This document shows, piece after piece, positions 47,001-59,860 of a DNA stretch of 64,000 bases (the stretch's first letter is position 1; the number at the start of each line of letters is the position of its first letter). Made by a program: the position numbers and the translations under genes. The notes under the pieces are model-generated. The model did not search any database. It was not told the origin of the DNA and saw only the letters and a list, made by a program, of their open reading frames with translations. This DNA comes from Gavia stellata (lineage: Eukaryota; Chordata; Aves; Gaviiformes; Gaviidae): assembly GCF_030936135.1 (NCBI RefSeq), contig NC_082637.1, positions 4,415,001-4,479,000 of the forward strand, written 5' to 3'.

Positions 47001-49100
47001 ATCAGCCCCTCCGTGGCCCTAACACAGCTGTGGCATTACAACCTTTCCTGCAAGGGCATGAGGCCTCTTCCATGTAGGTTCTGAGCACCTTATACATCCC
47101 TATAGAGCATGTAGGCCCCTTAGAGCGCCAGAGACCGGGTGGGAGTTGAACTGGATGGTCTGTCATGTCCTGACCAGCCTGAACTATCGTATGGCGTCAT
47201 CCCGTTGCTCTAGCTGTAATGCCAGCGCGAAGGTGAGGTTTCCCTGATGTGTCCGGCTGCCATTATGAAAACTGAGGTACTGAAGTTTTTTAGGACTTTC
47301 TTGCTAGGCCATGAGCTTTATGCTTAAAATCAGCTATGCTGAAAACTGGCTCTGCAAATAACTTTCATGCCACTTGAATAAATACACTGTGAACAGAAGA
47401 ACCAGTGGAGGTCTAGGGTAAAAGAGGAATAAAAAAAAATACCCTATTTCTGCTAAACTAGGATATTCTATCCCCATCCTTAGTTGTGGTGTCCATGCAG
47501 GCATGGTGCGGTTGCTTTGCAGTCATGTGTCTTTGGCTAGAGAATGTATATAATTGCACCTTCTTCGGTCCTCTTTTTAATCTCTCTCAGCACTCAAAAT
47601 TCCCTGTGCTAGAGTTGAAGTGCCCGAGGGAAGAGAGGGGTGTTTTTGCTGTGGAGATAATGTACAGTTACGCAAATTCCATTCTGTTCAGGCACTTTGT
47701 CTGCACTAAGTATTTTACTCCAAGTAGATGTCTTGGAAACCTGGTGCCCTCTTCCCTTGCGATTGATGAAGCTCCCTTAGGAGTTCTGTTATCAGCTCTT
47801 TGTCACAGACTTTTAACCTTGGCATGTGAAGCAACAGAGGTACTATAAAATAAGCGTGGTGGTTGTTTTTTTTTTTTTTTTCTTATTGCAGGGAACCAGC
47901 AGGAATAATGAAAGTGGCATCTCGAAAGTTTTTTGCACGTCTTGTACCTGAGACATTAAGTTCATATGATTTTGATCATTGATAAAACTGTCTGCAAAGA
48001 TAAAACTATCCTGATAGAAAATTAAATGTATTAAGGCAGGTTCTAATCATGGTGTTGACTACTCTCTGTGTTTTTTAAAAGTACCTATGTGTTACATGTT
48101 CTGTCTGTAACCAAAAGGGCTCAACATTAAATCGTGATGACTTGCTAGTGATGACAGATCAGATGGTTGTTATTGTCTAACAAACAGGAGAAAAGTTTCC
48201 GTATTGGATGTTTGCTGAGGAATAGCTCAGCAAACTTGCTTGTGGAGCAAAATACAGCACTTGCAGCACACATCAGAAGTACTCATTTCTGAAGACAGCT
48301 TTTTAACCAGATGACTTGCACATGACCTCACTGTTTTCTTCCCCAGTGCCTTTACCCTTTGAATGCTGGCTTCTATTTTGGGCTAAGTCTCCTTTTGTGT
48401 GACACAGAAGCTTGCTGTAGAAAAACTGCTTGCCTGTACCCTTTGCAAGAGGAGGGAGTAACCAGCCCTTCAGGGTGCTGAATATTCTTGAGCCCTGAGA
48501 GCTTCCAGGCTAAATCCACACTGGCACACAGCCAGTCAGCCACTGAATAACCTAAGAGTTAGGGCACCTGAATCATATTGTGGGCTGGATCACCGTAGAT
48601 CTCGCTTACAAAAATAAAATTAACAATATCCACCTTCACAGAGCATTTTGAGCTTTATAGTCAGAGCACTGTATCATCGCTTAGTGGTATTTTATTTATT
48701 TTTACTTGAACAGCGCCATTGGGGTCGATGGGACTTGCCGAAATGTGCTTGCTGAGGCCTTGAACCAGCGATACCAGACCTAATGATCCTCTTCCCAACA
48801 GTCTTAGTTGTTTAGAGAATTTTTTGATGCGCAGAAATAAAGGCACTTAAAAAACAAATAGCACCTGATTTCCATATATAGAGTCTTTGGGAAAATACCA
48901 CCCCATCAATTATGTATTTTTTTTAAACACTGCCTTTTATTTCTCTGTCTAAAGGGGCCCATTTAATACTGCGAGTAATGTTCTGAGTAATACCGGGCTT
49001 GGCACAAATGAGGCGCTTAACTGAGTTCCTTATTTTTATTATCCATTGTCTGCTAACCAGTTTTTTGTTGTTTCATTTATTTGCCTTTTCCCTGGGGAAG
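47001..49100 (+). other. HDHD2: Probable HDHD2 5' intron
   Basis: No coding sequence recognised. The stretch near 47117-47195 (ttgaactggatggtctgtcatg...) faintly resembles a CR1 tail but is too diverged to call. A T-run lies at 47866-47881. The region ends in the acceptor-like ttgccttttccctggggaag before the first HDHD2 coding exon. Confidence 0.5.
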
Positions 49101-49105
49101 GAAGG

Positions 49106-49206
49106 ATGGCAGCTCGGCGTGCGCTGAAAGCTGTCTTGGTGGATCTCAGCGGCACACTTCACGTTGAAGACTCAGCTGTGCCAGGCGCGCAGGAAGCTCT
49201 TAAAAG
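49106..49206 (+). CDS. HDHD2: HDHD2 first coding exon
   Basis: HDHD2 (haloacid dehalogenase-like hydrolase domain containing 2) is a HAD-superfamily C2-cap protein of the phosphatase type, related to LHPP; its physiological substrate is not settled. Start ATG 49106 is in context ggATGG. The exon encodes [20 protein letters not shown] then [13 protein letters not shown]. Motif I is DLSGT: nucleophile Asp13 is present, but Ser15 replaces the usual second Asp, as in LHPP. The exon ends AAAAG|gcaagc, a GC donor; the frame with the exon at 51862 is exact (R34). The six coding exons total 780 nt and 259 aa, the human length. Confidence 0.96.
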
Positions 49207-51861
49207 GCAAGCTACCTTTTTCGATTTCCTCTGACAGGTTATGTCAGTGCTGTGTACACAAAGAGACTTCTTTAAGTAAATGGGCCTGAAGCTTCTGCCT
49301 TTTTACTCTGTTGTGGATAAGCAAATACATGGCCAAATTCTGCTTTTATTTACACCTGCGTTAATACCAAGAGAAATCAGTAAAGGGCCTAGATATTGAA
49401 AAGTTGCTGTGTATCACCTGAGCCCCCGCAGCTTTCCTGAGTTGCTTCTAGGTCTTTTTGAAGTCTTTTCTAGATAGAAAAAGACAATATTCAGAGTGTT
49501 TCTGCCAATTCATATGGGACTACAGCCTTAGGCAAAGCGGAAGGTAGTTGAGTTAACCTGAGTTACCCCATGTACACCAAAGTCACTTCAGCTCAGCTGT
49601 TCCTCGGTGCCTTGTTTAACTACAGGAACCTGATTGCTTGTCTGAGCCCTTAGGTCTGTGGTGAGCTAAAGTGGAATAACAGAATAACTTGGACTAGTGA
49701 GCAAGGCATCCTTTGCAGAGTTCTCATTTCATTTGGTCTTTCAGCCAAGACTTTGCTTTGCTATTTTTAAAGTTTCTTTCTGCTAAGTAAACAACCTCAG
49801 TCCTTTTTTAGTTTGAGAAACATTTGATAATACAGCCCATCTTTTGTAGGAATTTTAACACGTTAAACAGGACAGGTAAGCACCTCTTTGTCTTCTGATG
49901 AAAGGGTGCCTAAAGAAACTGAGGCATAGTAAAATGACTTAATCTGGATGAGTCAGTGACAAAATAGGATATGCAACCCCAGGGATCTTTGTACTGTGTT
50001 ATGACACTGTTTTCCTGGAGAAGACACCTTGCAATGGATGAACAAAAACACAAAGTGATAAATCCTATCACGGTGTGTGAGGGAGGATACCTTAAGATGC
50101 TGGGACAGTAAGGATTAATCAGGAGAGAGGAATTAGGGTTGAGTTAAGGGTGAGAAGTTTTTACTGGAGTTGTATTGGCTACTTAGATTTTTATAAAGCT
50201 AGACTGTTGCTCAGAGGAAAAGTTCACAGAGGGATTAGGGAACTCTGCGTTTCTTTTCACAAATAATTCTGTGGAAATAATTATCTCCAAAAGATGTAAA
50301 ATTGCAAGGAAGTAAAAACTGCTAAAGTATTGGGTACTCAGTCATTAATCATTCGTTCACGGGACTGTGTCTGCCTGGACATGTGTGTCATGCTACAGGG
50401 AGAACTCATGCCAGGTGAGAGTCAGCATTCTCAAAAATCCATATAAATAAATAAATAAATATCTAAAAAAAGTGGTGATATTGTTGAGAAGAGCTCAGTA
50501 TCTGTCCTGTCTGCTGCTCACCTCCAAACCTGCAGGCAGTAGACTGGACAGAAGAAATGGCTTCTGTATAAAACAGTTTGTCTTCTGATTCTAAAGCCAC
50601 TGATTCTCCTTTGTCTTCTGCTTCTGCTTGATTCCTACTGAGCCGTGCTCGTGCAGGCCCTGTACTGGCTTTGGCAAGGGAGGGGGTTAGAGAAGGGATA
50701 AGGTGCAGAGAGAGTCTGGTGCTGTTTGTCTGCTTCAACCTGCTGTCACAGGTATGGAGAGCAGGTGTCATTTCACTGCCAAGAACAGGCAGGTCTTTTT
50801 GCTTAGAGATTTGAAAAAAATACTTTCTCTTGCTCTTTTCTGCTAATCCGTGTCATCATCCTTCCTAAAGAGAAGCTGAAACGATTGGCATGCAGCTTGC
50901 TTAGGCAACAACTGGATAGATTGCAATTTTAGGGTTACTTCTCAGTATTGAGGTCCATAGGAAAAAAAAAAACCCACCAAACTAATTTTTATTTTATTAG
51001 CAACCAGGGGACGTTTTTACCAGTTCATACTTGTGAAGGGTCAGTGTATCTGACAAACAAGAGAAAGAAGTGGCAGGTGCAAGCAAGTCTCCAGCGTTGA
51101 CCAACTTTATGCCGATGTTCTCCACACAGTCGTGATGCCAGTGTTTGTTTCTATAGCAACAGAGAAAGTGATGGTGGGGGAATAATTAAAGGGAACGCCT
51201 TTGAAATTGTCACTTAAAATTATTTGATTGTTTGGTGGCACGTACTGTCAGTGTAGGGCAATAATGTGGTTTTATGTGATATCGGTGTTCCTCAATAAAG
51301 GGAGAAATGGCTGCAAAAGCTGACATAAAATCACCACACAGGTAACATAGGCTCCTAGAGTATCCTCCATCTCTGAACGAGCCACAGCTGCTGTGAAGTT
51401 CACCCGGCCGGTGGAGTTCAATATACTAATTTAGCAACAAAGTTCTTTTGTTTATTTATTTTGGTTCAGGTTTCTGTTGATCCAGAATACAGGGCTTGTT
51501 TATTCATTACCTAGTTTGAATTAAAAGGCTTTTCCAACTAGTTGTTGTTGATCATAGATGTGTTTGTTACTACTGTGAAGATGGAATTTGGAATCACCAT
51601 TTTCCTCCCGACTTTTCCTGGTAGAAGCAAAGCAGGGGAGGCTTGGTCTTGTTCTGGTAGCTGTAATTCTTGGCATCTGTTTCACATTGCTCTCCAGTCC
51701 ACAGAAGTTAACAACCTCGTGGTTCTTCTGTGGCACCAGTGGTCTGGGATGTATACAGTCTTTTCATCTGCAGCCTTTAGACAAATGGGCCTTTTTCAGT
51801 CCCGAAGAGTTGTAAATAGAAGGATGCTGTGGCCAATTTGCCTTTGCTCTTCATCCATCAG
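49207..51861 (+). other. HDHD2: HDHD2 GC-AG intron
   Basis: Intron of 2.66 kb beginning gcaagct instead of gt and ending tcatccatcag. It contains an (AAAT)n repeat at 50443-50461. No other gene is recognised. Confidence 0.85.
50443..50461. repeat. (AAAT)n microsatellite
   Basis: About four and a half AAAT units within an HDHD2 intron. Confidence 0.9.
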
Positions 51862-52070
51862 GCTGCGCAGCGCTCCGGTTACCATTCGATTTGTGACGAA
51901 CACAACGAAAGAGTGCAAGAGAGACCTGCTGGAGAGGCTGACGAAACTGGGATTTGACATTGCAGAAAATGAGATCTTCACGTCTCTGACAGCAGCCAGA
52001 AATCTGCTGGAGCAAAAGCAGGTTCGGCCTCTCCTCCTGGTGGATAATAAGGCCCTGCCTGATTTCACAG
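51862..52070 (+). CDS. HDHD2: HDHD2 coding exon 2
   Basis: A 209-nt exon, acceptor catccatcag, donor CACAG|gtgagg. It encodes residues 35-103, beginning [20 protein letters not shown] and containing HAD motif II (VTNTT, Thr46/Asn47), which contacts the phosphate. It then runs through [18 protein letters not shown] into the start of the C2 cap ([17 protein letters not shown]). Phase 2 in and phase 1 out. Confidence 0.97.
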
Positions 52071-54349
52071 GTGAGGTGGTCAGAGAACAGCACAGGGGAA
52101 GGAATTTGGGTAAAACTCAGTACTTTTTATTAATTTCCAGTGTAAAAAAAAGTAATACTTACCACTAAATCATTGGAGAATTATCCCACCTACCAGTGCT
52201 GATTTGTTTTATAGCAAGGATGTGTCAATTTGTTGGAAGTCAGGTTTCCCTCAGCTATTGTACAGAGGTTTTGCTCATAAAGGGCTGAAAAGCCAGTGTG
52301 TAGGCACACGCAGGAGGCTATTTCTCTCTTAATAGATTATTATTAAATGTAAAATCTCCAGGTAGTTATTGTTACCTGTCTTGTACTGAACATCTAGGTC
52401 TCACTCCATGTACTTTGATACATTAATTGGTGACAGACAGTTCATTGCCCTGACTTCCCTGGATTGTCGTCTCTAAAAACCTGGTTAAAACTTGCTTTAC
52501 TTTCAGATGTTCCCTCCCATTTCCCTTCCTCAACACTAAGGGGAGTAGAAGATGATATATTCTAACTTGGACATGTCTGGCAGGCGCCTGAAGCTAGAAC
52601 AGTTAGTCCTTGACTTAACCATGTTGTTGTTTCAAGAGTAGTGAAGATACCCACATTTTTAACCTGCTCAGAATTGAAAACTGTACATTGTATATTCAGT
52701 CTTTCATTTAAAGTCAAGGCAGCAAAAATGCGGATGGCTTACCACTGCTCCCTGCCCCTTGCCTTGTGAACTGAAATCCTTATGGCTGTGTAATTTAAGT
52801 AGGTTCTAATCTTGCTAGGAGCTAGACATTTTCTGTTACATTTTAGTGCCATAGTCTAGTCAGTAATCTTCAGAAAGATAAGCGTTCAGGAGAAAAGCCT
52901 CTGTGGGCTCTGAGAGCAATGAAACCTCATAATCTGTTCCACCTAACATCGTATCCAGAGAAATACGCCCCCAGCGATACTCTGTATTTGTGTTCTTGGG
53001 AAGGCTTTCTTGGGTCAGAAGCAGCAGAGACAGCAGCTATTTCACTGAAGGTAGTTAAATCAGTTTAATGTCCATAAATTTGGGATCTTGCAATCAGTTT
53101 TACAATAGCTAATGCTAATTTTGTAAAAGATGGCAAAGATAGAGGTATCAGCGGAGTACATTGAGGGCATTTTCTGAGTTGCTTGGATCTGGGACGGATT
53201 GTTTTGTTTCTTTTTGCTACTAGCGGTTTGGCTAATACTCATTCAGTGCTGCTCTTGAAACATTTAAGTACAACGGAGAATGTTTTAAATTCCTCTTAAT
53301 GGCTGCTATTGAACTATTCTTGGCTAATCTCTCTATAAAGTTGGTCACAGATGGATGAATGTAATCCATTCTTGGTTAAAGGATCCAGATGCTTTTGGAT
53401 AGTGTCACAAATCCACATGGCGTCTCTCAGCGTACATTTTGCTGTCTGAGCTAACTGAAGGACGTGTGGCAGGAGACATCAGCCAGCAGGCTGCAATGAC
53501 GCTCTCGGGAGACCCAGGAGCTCTAGTTGTCCCAGTAAAGGTGTAGAGGATATGCTGTGCGAAGGCAGAACAAAACGCATGGCAAGTGCAGGGTGCAGCT
53601 GATACTTAACCTGTCCTGAATAAAACTCTCTGGTACTCCTGTTTCTCCTGTAGACGCTACTCTGCTTCCATTGCTCGTTCTGTTCAGAGGTGGCACTGCC
53701 ACGGAAGAACAGCTGTGCTCCTCTGGAGCAGTGCAGGACAAAGGAGGTGCAAGCTGTTCTCGACGGGACTAAGCCACATTAAAAAAAAAAAGACCTTCCA
53801 GAAGAGCCAAAACTAATCTCGTGTAACAGCTTCTAGGTCATGCTGCAGTACCGTCTTTGCTGCCGTAACCAGACTGATACGTAGAACAACAGTCAGGCTT
53901 TATACCCTAAGTGGAGTTTTCTGTGACCAGAGGGAATAGAAAAACTGAATGGAATTCACTAGTCTTCCTGCTTTACTGTCTTACAAAGCAGATAAATATA
54001 TGTAGAAAGAGATTCTCAGATAACAAAAAGTCATTCAGTTAAAAATTGATTTGTGCAGTCTGTTGCATTTCAGACGAGGCAGTGAGAGAATCACTGTTCC
54101 ACAGGAGCTGTTAAGACTATCCAGCTGCAGAGTTGAGTTCATCATGAAGGATGGCAGAGTCTGGACAGACCAAGACCTTTTCCACAGATGCTTTCCTCAT
54201 TTCTGAAAGACATAAAACTAGTCTATGTGATGTGTCTGTGTCAGAAAACGCTATTTTTTGCTGTAAAGTGATTAATTGCACTTGTTGACTGTGTACTGCT
54301 AAGTATGAATAACATCCTGTTTGCTCAGAGTCATGTTTTGCTTTTCCAG
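52071..54349 (+). other. HDHD2: HDHD2 intron
   Basis: Ordinary intron of 2.3 kb with no additional gene. Open frames such as 53523-53741 (minus) and 54117-54371 (minus) are chance; the latter overlaps the next exon antisense. Confidence 0.8.
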
Positions 54350-54434
54350 GGATAGCCACTGATGACCCCAATGCAGTGGTGGTAGGACTGGCTCCTGAGC
54401 ACTTTCACTATGAGATGATGAACAGAGCGTTTCG
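54350..54434 (+). CDS. HDHD2: HDHD2 coding exon 3
   Basis: An 85-nt exon, acceptor gttttgcttttccag, donor TTTCG|gtaagt. It completes G104 and encodes [20 protein letters not shown] then EMMNRAF (residues 105-131), part of the cap domain. It ends in phase 2 and completes R132 with the next exon. Confidence 0.97.
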
Positions 54435-57400
54435 GTAAGTCAGCCCCTCCTCGTGGCTTTTTGAATGGTGGCTGTCGTGTGCTGGGCTCTGTACCTCTAC
54501 AAGTGTGAGGAGATCTTTCTCGTATGGGAAGAAGAGGGTGGTAGCCGTGTCACCATTATGTAGTGTAATTATGGTGTCTTCCTCCGTGTCTGAGAGAGCG
54601 CCTTGGTGGATTTGGGACCTTAACCATGAACTTGGGGCAGTCCAGCCGTGGTTTTCGTAGCTTTCAGTCTGTAAATAAGCTACAGAAGTACAGTCATGGT
54701 TTTCACTGAGGTGAAAAAGTTAGCAATGCTTCAAGAAGAAATACACAAGAACAAAGATGTATTCGGGAGATGGCTTCTATGTTCAAACCCCAGCCTTCAG
54801 AGTCCAAATATGATAGGGAAGGAAACCCACTATTTAGGGCAGATTATTCCTTACCTTCCTAGTGCAGGATTTCTAGCAATTTCTTCTGAAGCATCTTGTG
54901 TTCAGGAGTGGCCAGCACAATATGCTGGGCTAGATGAACTGTGGATCAGATCTGGTCTGTCTTATTTCTAAAGCTCTTAGTTTTTCTTTAGATTAAGGGG
55001 TAAATCGGATAAAATTTGTCTGTGACTGTCCATGAGCCAGGCTGCAACAGTGTGTGCAGAGGTGCATAGCCGTGCGTCCTTCTCTCTAGTTCTAGCTCAG
55101 CGCAGCAAAGTACTCTTGATTTTAACTTGAAAAAAACCTGTAGCTTCAAAGACTTAACATGAGCCTGTTGCTGAGTTTAGCCCCGGTGATGTGCCTTTTG
55201 CTTGTTGTGAAATGCGCAGAGGAAGGTTGTCTGAACATCCCACCTCCCCTGCGCCCTGGCAGAGACTCCCGTGCCTCCATTTCATTTCGCTGGGAGCTCT
55301 CAGAGCCCGCTGTCCTTCAGCAGCGGTTTAGGCCAAGCTGATCAGCCCGGCCTTGTGACGGAGGAGGAGCACCCACCCGCACAGCCCGTCCCAGCTGCGG
55401 GAGTGCTAACCCCTGCGGGCAGCTGGTAACTGACTTTAGTCTCAGAGCTAAAGAGGACGTCTGGTAACACCCTGGATCACTCCCTGCTGTGCTACGATAC
55501 ATGCAATGAGTCCTTTCCACTCTTTGCTCCCAGGATGATGGCTACCACACAATTTTTCACCTTGGAATTTGAAAAAAACTGATCTCAAGCACCTTCATCT
55601 GTCTTTATAACCACTAAATCCGAAGAGGGAGTATCAATTACTGCTCACCAGTATTTTACAGAGGCTCCTTGGAGTAAGAAGCCAATGCTGTCATTATCTG
55701 CACGCCAGTTCTATGTCATAAGAACACGTATTGACCCAAACTGATTCTCTGGCAGCCTCATTAGTGCGTGTTGCCAATGGCATTGATTTTAGAGTTTTAC
55801 AGCACACTCATGAGTGGCCTCTAATTTCACAATGGTATGAACTTAACCCATCATGTATTCCAGGGCTTACATCATTTTATTTATTGATACTTCTGTCATG
55901 AATATATTAACCCTTGAATAATAGTCATTAGCTGCCTCGTGCTGGAGACCTGGACACTTAAAACAAGAAACCAGTCATCCCATTCAGAGTCCCTGAGGGC
56001 CCCAGGCTTCCCCAGGCCAGCAGACGCTGGAAAGCCTGCAGAACTGGCCCTGTGGAGGTGGGCGAGGTTGTCCCAGGCTGGATTTGGGCTTTTTGCATTG
56101 AACACAGAATTGGACACTTGCTCTGGTGATGGAAGGAAGGCGCTGAAGGCCAAATCCAGTCTCCTGCAGCTGGCGGTGGGCACGGCATGGCCTTGCTGCC
56201 CAAGAGAGACATGTGTTCAAGGGGCTGGCATGGAGTCCACGCTGTCTGGGTGGTGCGGCTGAGTCTTGAGGAAGGCTGAGTCCTTCGGCTCACCTTGCCT
56301 AGTGCAGACACATGCCCAGCCGCTTGGCTGACTTGTCTGCTTGGAGGAAGATTTCATCCTCTGTGAATCTGTCCTGGGTTTGCCTGGTGTTTTCCTGGTC
56401 CCGTGTTTCAGGCTGGGCAGAGGCCCTAGGGTGGGCTCTGTCTGATCTTCAACATCTCACTGACTTGTTCTGGGGTTTTCCCCCAGTCCCCTATTGAGGG
56501 TAAACTGTTCTGCTGGTGTCAGTTTTGTTTGGTCTAATGGAAATATTAACTACTGGCCACATTCTCTTCTTCACAAGCCTTGTGCTGTGTCTGTATTCCT
56601 TGTCCTTTACCGCTCAGATAATTAATTCACTTGGGATTTGCATTGCTCATAGCAAAACTTTAAGGTGAATCTGATTAAATGCAGGTATCTACAGTGCCGG
56701 TGCCTGTATCTGAGCCGGTGACCTGGGCTCCTGAGGGAGAGAGGAGGCGTGTGCAAGGCATCATTCATTTTTCCCCTAGTAGTGCTTAAAATAGGACAGT
56801 TGAACTGTGCCCTAGGAGTGCTTTTTTCCTCTCCACTGACTGTGAAGAGCCCAGGCTGACTAATTACCTGGTAGGCAACTACTGGGTTGATATCTAACGT
56901 TAGGTTAGGTAAATCTAACCCAATATGAGTCCCAAAACGAGATACACAGAGTAAGGCCATTCTCTAGGCACCATTTGAAATGACTGAGACTAAATTTCTC
57001 TTTTTGTATACATGGGATTTTGATGCCACGTTTAAAAGAATTCTCTCAGGTGAGATCCTTCCTGCATACTGCTGAATGTAAGTGGTTGTGGTGCTGCTGT
57101 CAAATTAAATTTTTCTGTATCCTAGAGGCATCTTCCCATCGTGAACATATCTGGCTGCTCACAGATGCACATGCCAGCTCTCTTCTTGTTGAGCTTGCTT
57201 TGGAACATGTTGATTCAATAGAAATGTTTTGTGATAATTAAGTGAAATGAAATAATATCATTTATGTACTGCTCAGAGTACCCACCTCCAAAGAGCGTAC
57301 GGCTCACCGAAGCCAGTCTCTTTGAGCAGAGCTGCAGCAGAGCTCCAGGAAGGCAGTGAAGGGGCAAAGCAAGATTTTGTTTGTTTTCCTAAAGGCTTTT

Positions 57401-59186
57401 TTTTGTAAATTAGGTGGGGTTAAGGGGAAAAGAAATCCTCCTTTCTGCTCTGAAGATAACGGCCCATGTTTCTCCTCTGTCCCCCAGCTTTTCTAGTTAT
57501 GTTCCTACTTGTTGCGATAAAGACTGGAGTTGCCTGCAGTACCTGAAGAAGGTGCTGTAAAATTGAATGGGGAGCGTTTGGCAGTCGTTACCTCAACTTT
57601 TGTTAATACTGTCTGGAGGGCTTTTATTGCACTGGAACTGAGGCTGGCGAGGGGAAGGACTGCAGTAACATTGCTGTGCTTGGTAGAGGATTCCTCTAGC
57701 GCAGCAGCTATGCAGGCTTCCCTTTGCTGCAGGACAGGTAGCTGCTGTGTCCACTGTAAGGAAAAACTACCGGGCAGGTAACAGAAATGGAAGAATCAAA
57801 GATTAGGTCCAGATTTTGTGAAAGCAAGCCCTCTTAAGCTCCCCTTTATTACTTTGCTGTCACGGGTCTGCTGTTGAGGCACTGTGCGTGCTAACGAGAC
57901 ACGCTCCCTTGCCGTGAGGGTTTTACAAGGCAAGCGTTAGACAAGAGCCCTCAAGCAGACCTGAAGTGAACTGACAGGGGTGACAGGGTAGCGAGGCTAG
58001 GGAGGCACTGGTTGAGATCGGTGGACCAACAGCAGTTTCTTAATTACTTCTTCCCTTACATTTTTCCACCCAGTCCAAACAATGCAGGTTTTGAACAGGT
58101 GGGTCAGCTGGCAGGCAGAGATGCTGTCTGTGGAACCCCGAGGAGGCTGCACGCTGGCGTGTCGGGGCAGAAATGGGCCCATGGAAAGTGGGAGGATCTC
58201 AGCTGCTGGGCAGGCAGCAGTTCCCAGTTTCAGACCACTGCTGCGCTCGCTTCCCGAAGCTCCTAGGTGCTGTGCCCAGCCAAGACCCTCCTGTAACACT
58301 GCCATACTGTGCATTATGACCCTTATTCTATGACCGTTTTATTGTTCTCAGAAGTGTTAGGAATCTGCTGACTCGTTGCTTTGAACTATCTTCCGCTTGG
58401 AATTTTTGGTTCCCAATAGCAAGTAGCCCAAATCCAGCTTTGTTTCTAAAAGGCTCAGTAGTAGCACTGTTACCTGGGGAATTCGGCGGGACGTGAATGT
58501 GCCTAATATCTTTGTGCTTTTTCATGTAACTTGTTACTGCAATTCCTCCAACGTTAAAATTTGAAGTTAAGGTAAAATGATTCACCTTCTACCTGGGACT
58601 CACCTGAACAACCCATCTCTGCTGGCAACACATAGCTCTTCGGCTGTTACAGGTGATACCGACAGCCCCAAGAGCTGCTGGGCTGCAGATTCCCTGGCAG
58701 CAGCATCCTGAAAGCACTGCTGTGCTCTCAGTCCAGGCAAGGAGATGAAGGCTGTGGCCATCAAACTGCTGCCTACAGCCACTACCTATGGTTAATGTAT
58801 TTTAAAATATTTGAGTGGGGAAATCAGATGGGTTCCACTGTTAGGATGTTTGCCCTAGTGAAAAGTGAGGCTGCTTAGAACCCAATTGAACGCAATTGCA
58901 TGGAAGATATAGATAGGATTTAAAAATAGTTACCTGTTAAAATACTCAGGATAATAACTTCTTTATTATTTGGGGGATTTGTTTTATTAGCTTTTTCTGG
59001 GGAGAAGAAAGGAAGGAACTTTATTTAACTCTCCAAATGAATGCCAGCTTGCATTATAACTTGGGGCTTCATCAAAGTCAGTGGGAGTTTTGTCATCGAC
59101 TTAAATGAAAACCAGTTGAGGCCTTCAGCTGGAAATACTCTTTCTTTAATATAGTTTTTGTACTTCTTTCTTCATTCATTCTATAG
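54435..59186 (+). other. HDHD2: HDHD2 intron, 4.8 kb
   Basis: Contains an old CR1-like fragment (54770-54971). No gene is recognised. Overlapping open frames on both strands at 55939-56311 lie in moderately GC-rich DNA and are not supported. Confidence 0.75.
54770..54971 (+). mobile_element. Ancient CR1-type LINE 3' fragment
   Basis: The block 'gggcagattattccttaccttcctagtgcaggatttctagcaatttcttctgaagcatctt', then 'atgctgggctagatgaactgtggatcagatctggtctgt', matches the older reptile/bird CR1-like 3' pattern as I know it. It is highly diverged and non-functional, and its edges are approximate. Confidence 0.6.
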
Positions 59187-59403
59187 GTTGATTTTGGATG
59201 GTGCTCCCCTTATAGCTATACATAAAGCCAGATATTTCAAGAAAAAAGACGGCTTGGCTCTGGGACCTGGACCTTTTGTAGCTGGGCTGGAATATGCGAC
59301 GGACACCAAAGCAACAGTGGTGGGGAAGCCAGAGAAAACCTTCTTCCTAGAGGCTTTGCGGGGGACTGACTGTGCCCCAGAGGAGGCCGTCATGATTGGT
59401 GAT
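59187..59403 (+). CDS. HDHD2: HDHD2 coding exon 4
   Basis: A 217-nt exon, acceptor cattctatag, donor GGTGAT|gtacgt. It encodes residues 133-204, from [20 protein letters not shown] to EEAVMIGD. It carries the HAD motif III lysine (VVGKPEK, Lys179) and the first part of motif IV (GD, Asp204). The GLALGPGPF loop is typical of the HDHD2/LHPP family. Phase 0 out. Confidence 0.97.
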
Positions 59404-59796
59404 GTACGTGGGGACCTAATTATCTTACCACTTGCTTGTTAACGTAGTGCTCATCTCCACTGCGTGTTGTGCCTCCTAAATGCCGTGAACTGACCTTTGT
59501 AGAAGTGCTGGGATTAAACGAGGGGTGAAAATGGAACCATCAAAACTTGCAGGATTTAATGTGTAGTCCATGGGGTTAGTTCTCTTACTTCAGTCGCTAT
59601 TTGATTTGATCGGGCAAAAAGCACATAGTAAATAATTCCTGTGACAGTTTGTCTAATAGGTAGCTACAGGATTTGACTCCGTGTAACTGCTTTTAAGTGG
59701 CTGGTTAGTGATGTGCAAAGCACAGAACCTCATGAAAAGCTTATTAACAAATAGTGTCTGTGACCACTAACCAGCTGATCTCCTGTTCTGTCCCAG
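59404..59796 (+). other. HDHD2: HDHD2 intron, 393 nt
   Basis: Short intron splitting HAD motif IV between Asp204 and Asp205. Nothing else is recognised. Confidence 0.9.
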
Positions 59797-59860
59797 GACT
59801 GCAGGGATGACGTTGGTGGCGCCCAGAACACGGGCATGCGTGGGATTTTGGTAAGGACCG
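59797..59860 (+). CDS. HDHD2: HDHD2 coding exon 5
   Basis: A 64-nt exon, acceptor ctgttctgtcccag, donor GACCG|gtaagt. It encodes DCRDDVGGAQNTGMRGILVR then T (residues 205-225). Together with the preceding GD this forms motif IV, GDDCRDDVGGA, whose acidic residues (Asp204, Asp209) bind Mg2+ in HAD enzymes. Phase 1 out. Confidence 0.97.

Noticed and set aside
46333-47084. Overlapping 170-229 codon frames in three + frames and one minus frame
   Set aside because: Simultaneous open frames in several registers show low stop density rather than coding selection.
47117-47195. Possible CR1 tail near the CpG island
   Set aside because: Only a short, loose resemblance (gttgaactggatggtctg), too diverged to call without a repeat-library search.
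55939-56311. 107- and 117-codon frames on opposite strands in an HDHD2 intron
   Set aside because: Mutually overlapping, no domain or splice logic, and inside an intron defined by exact exon joins.
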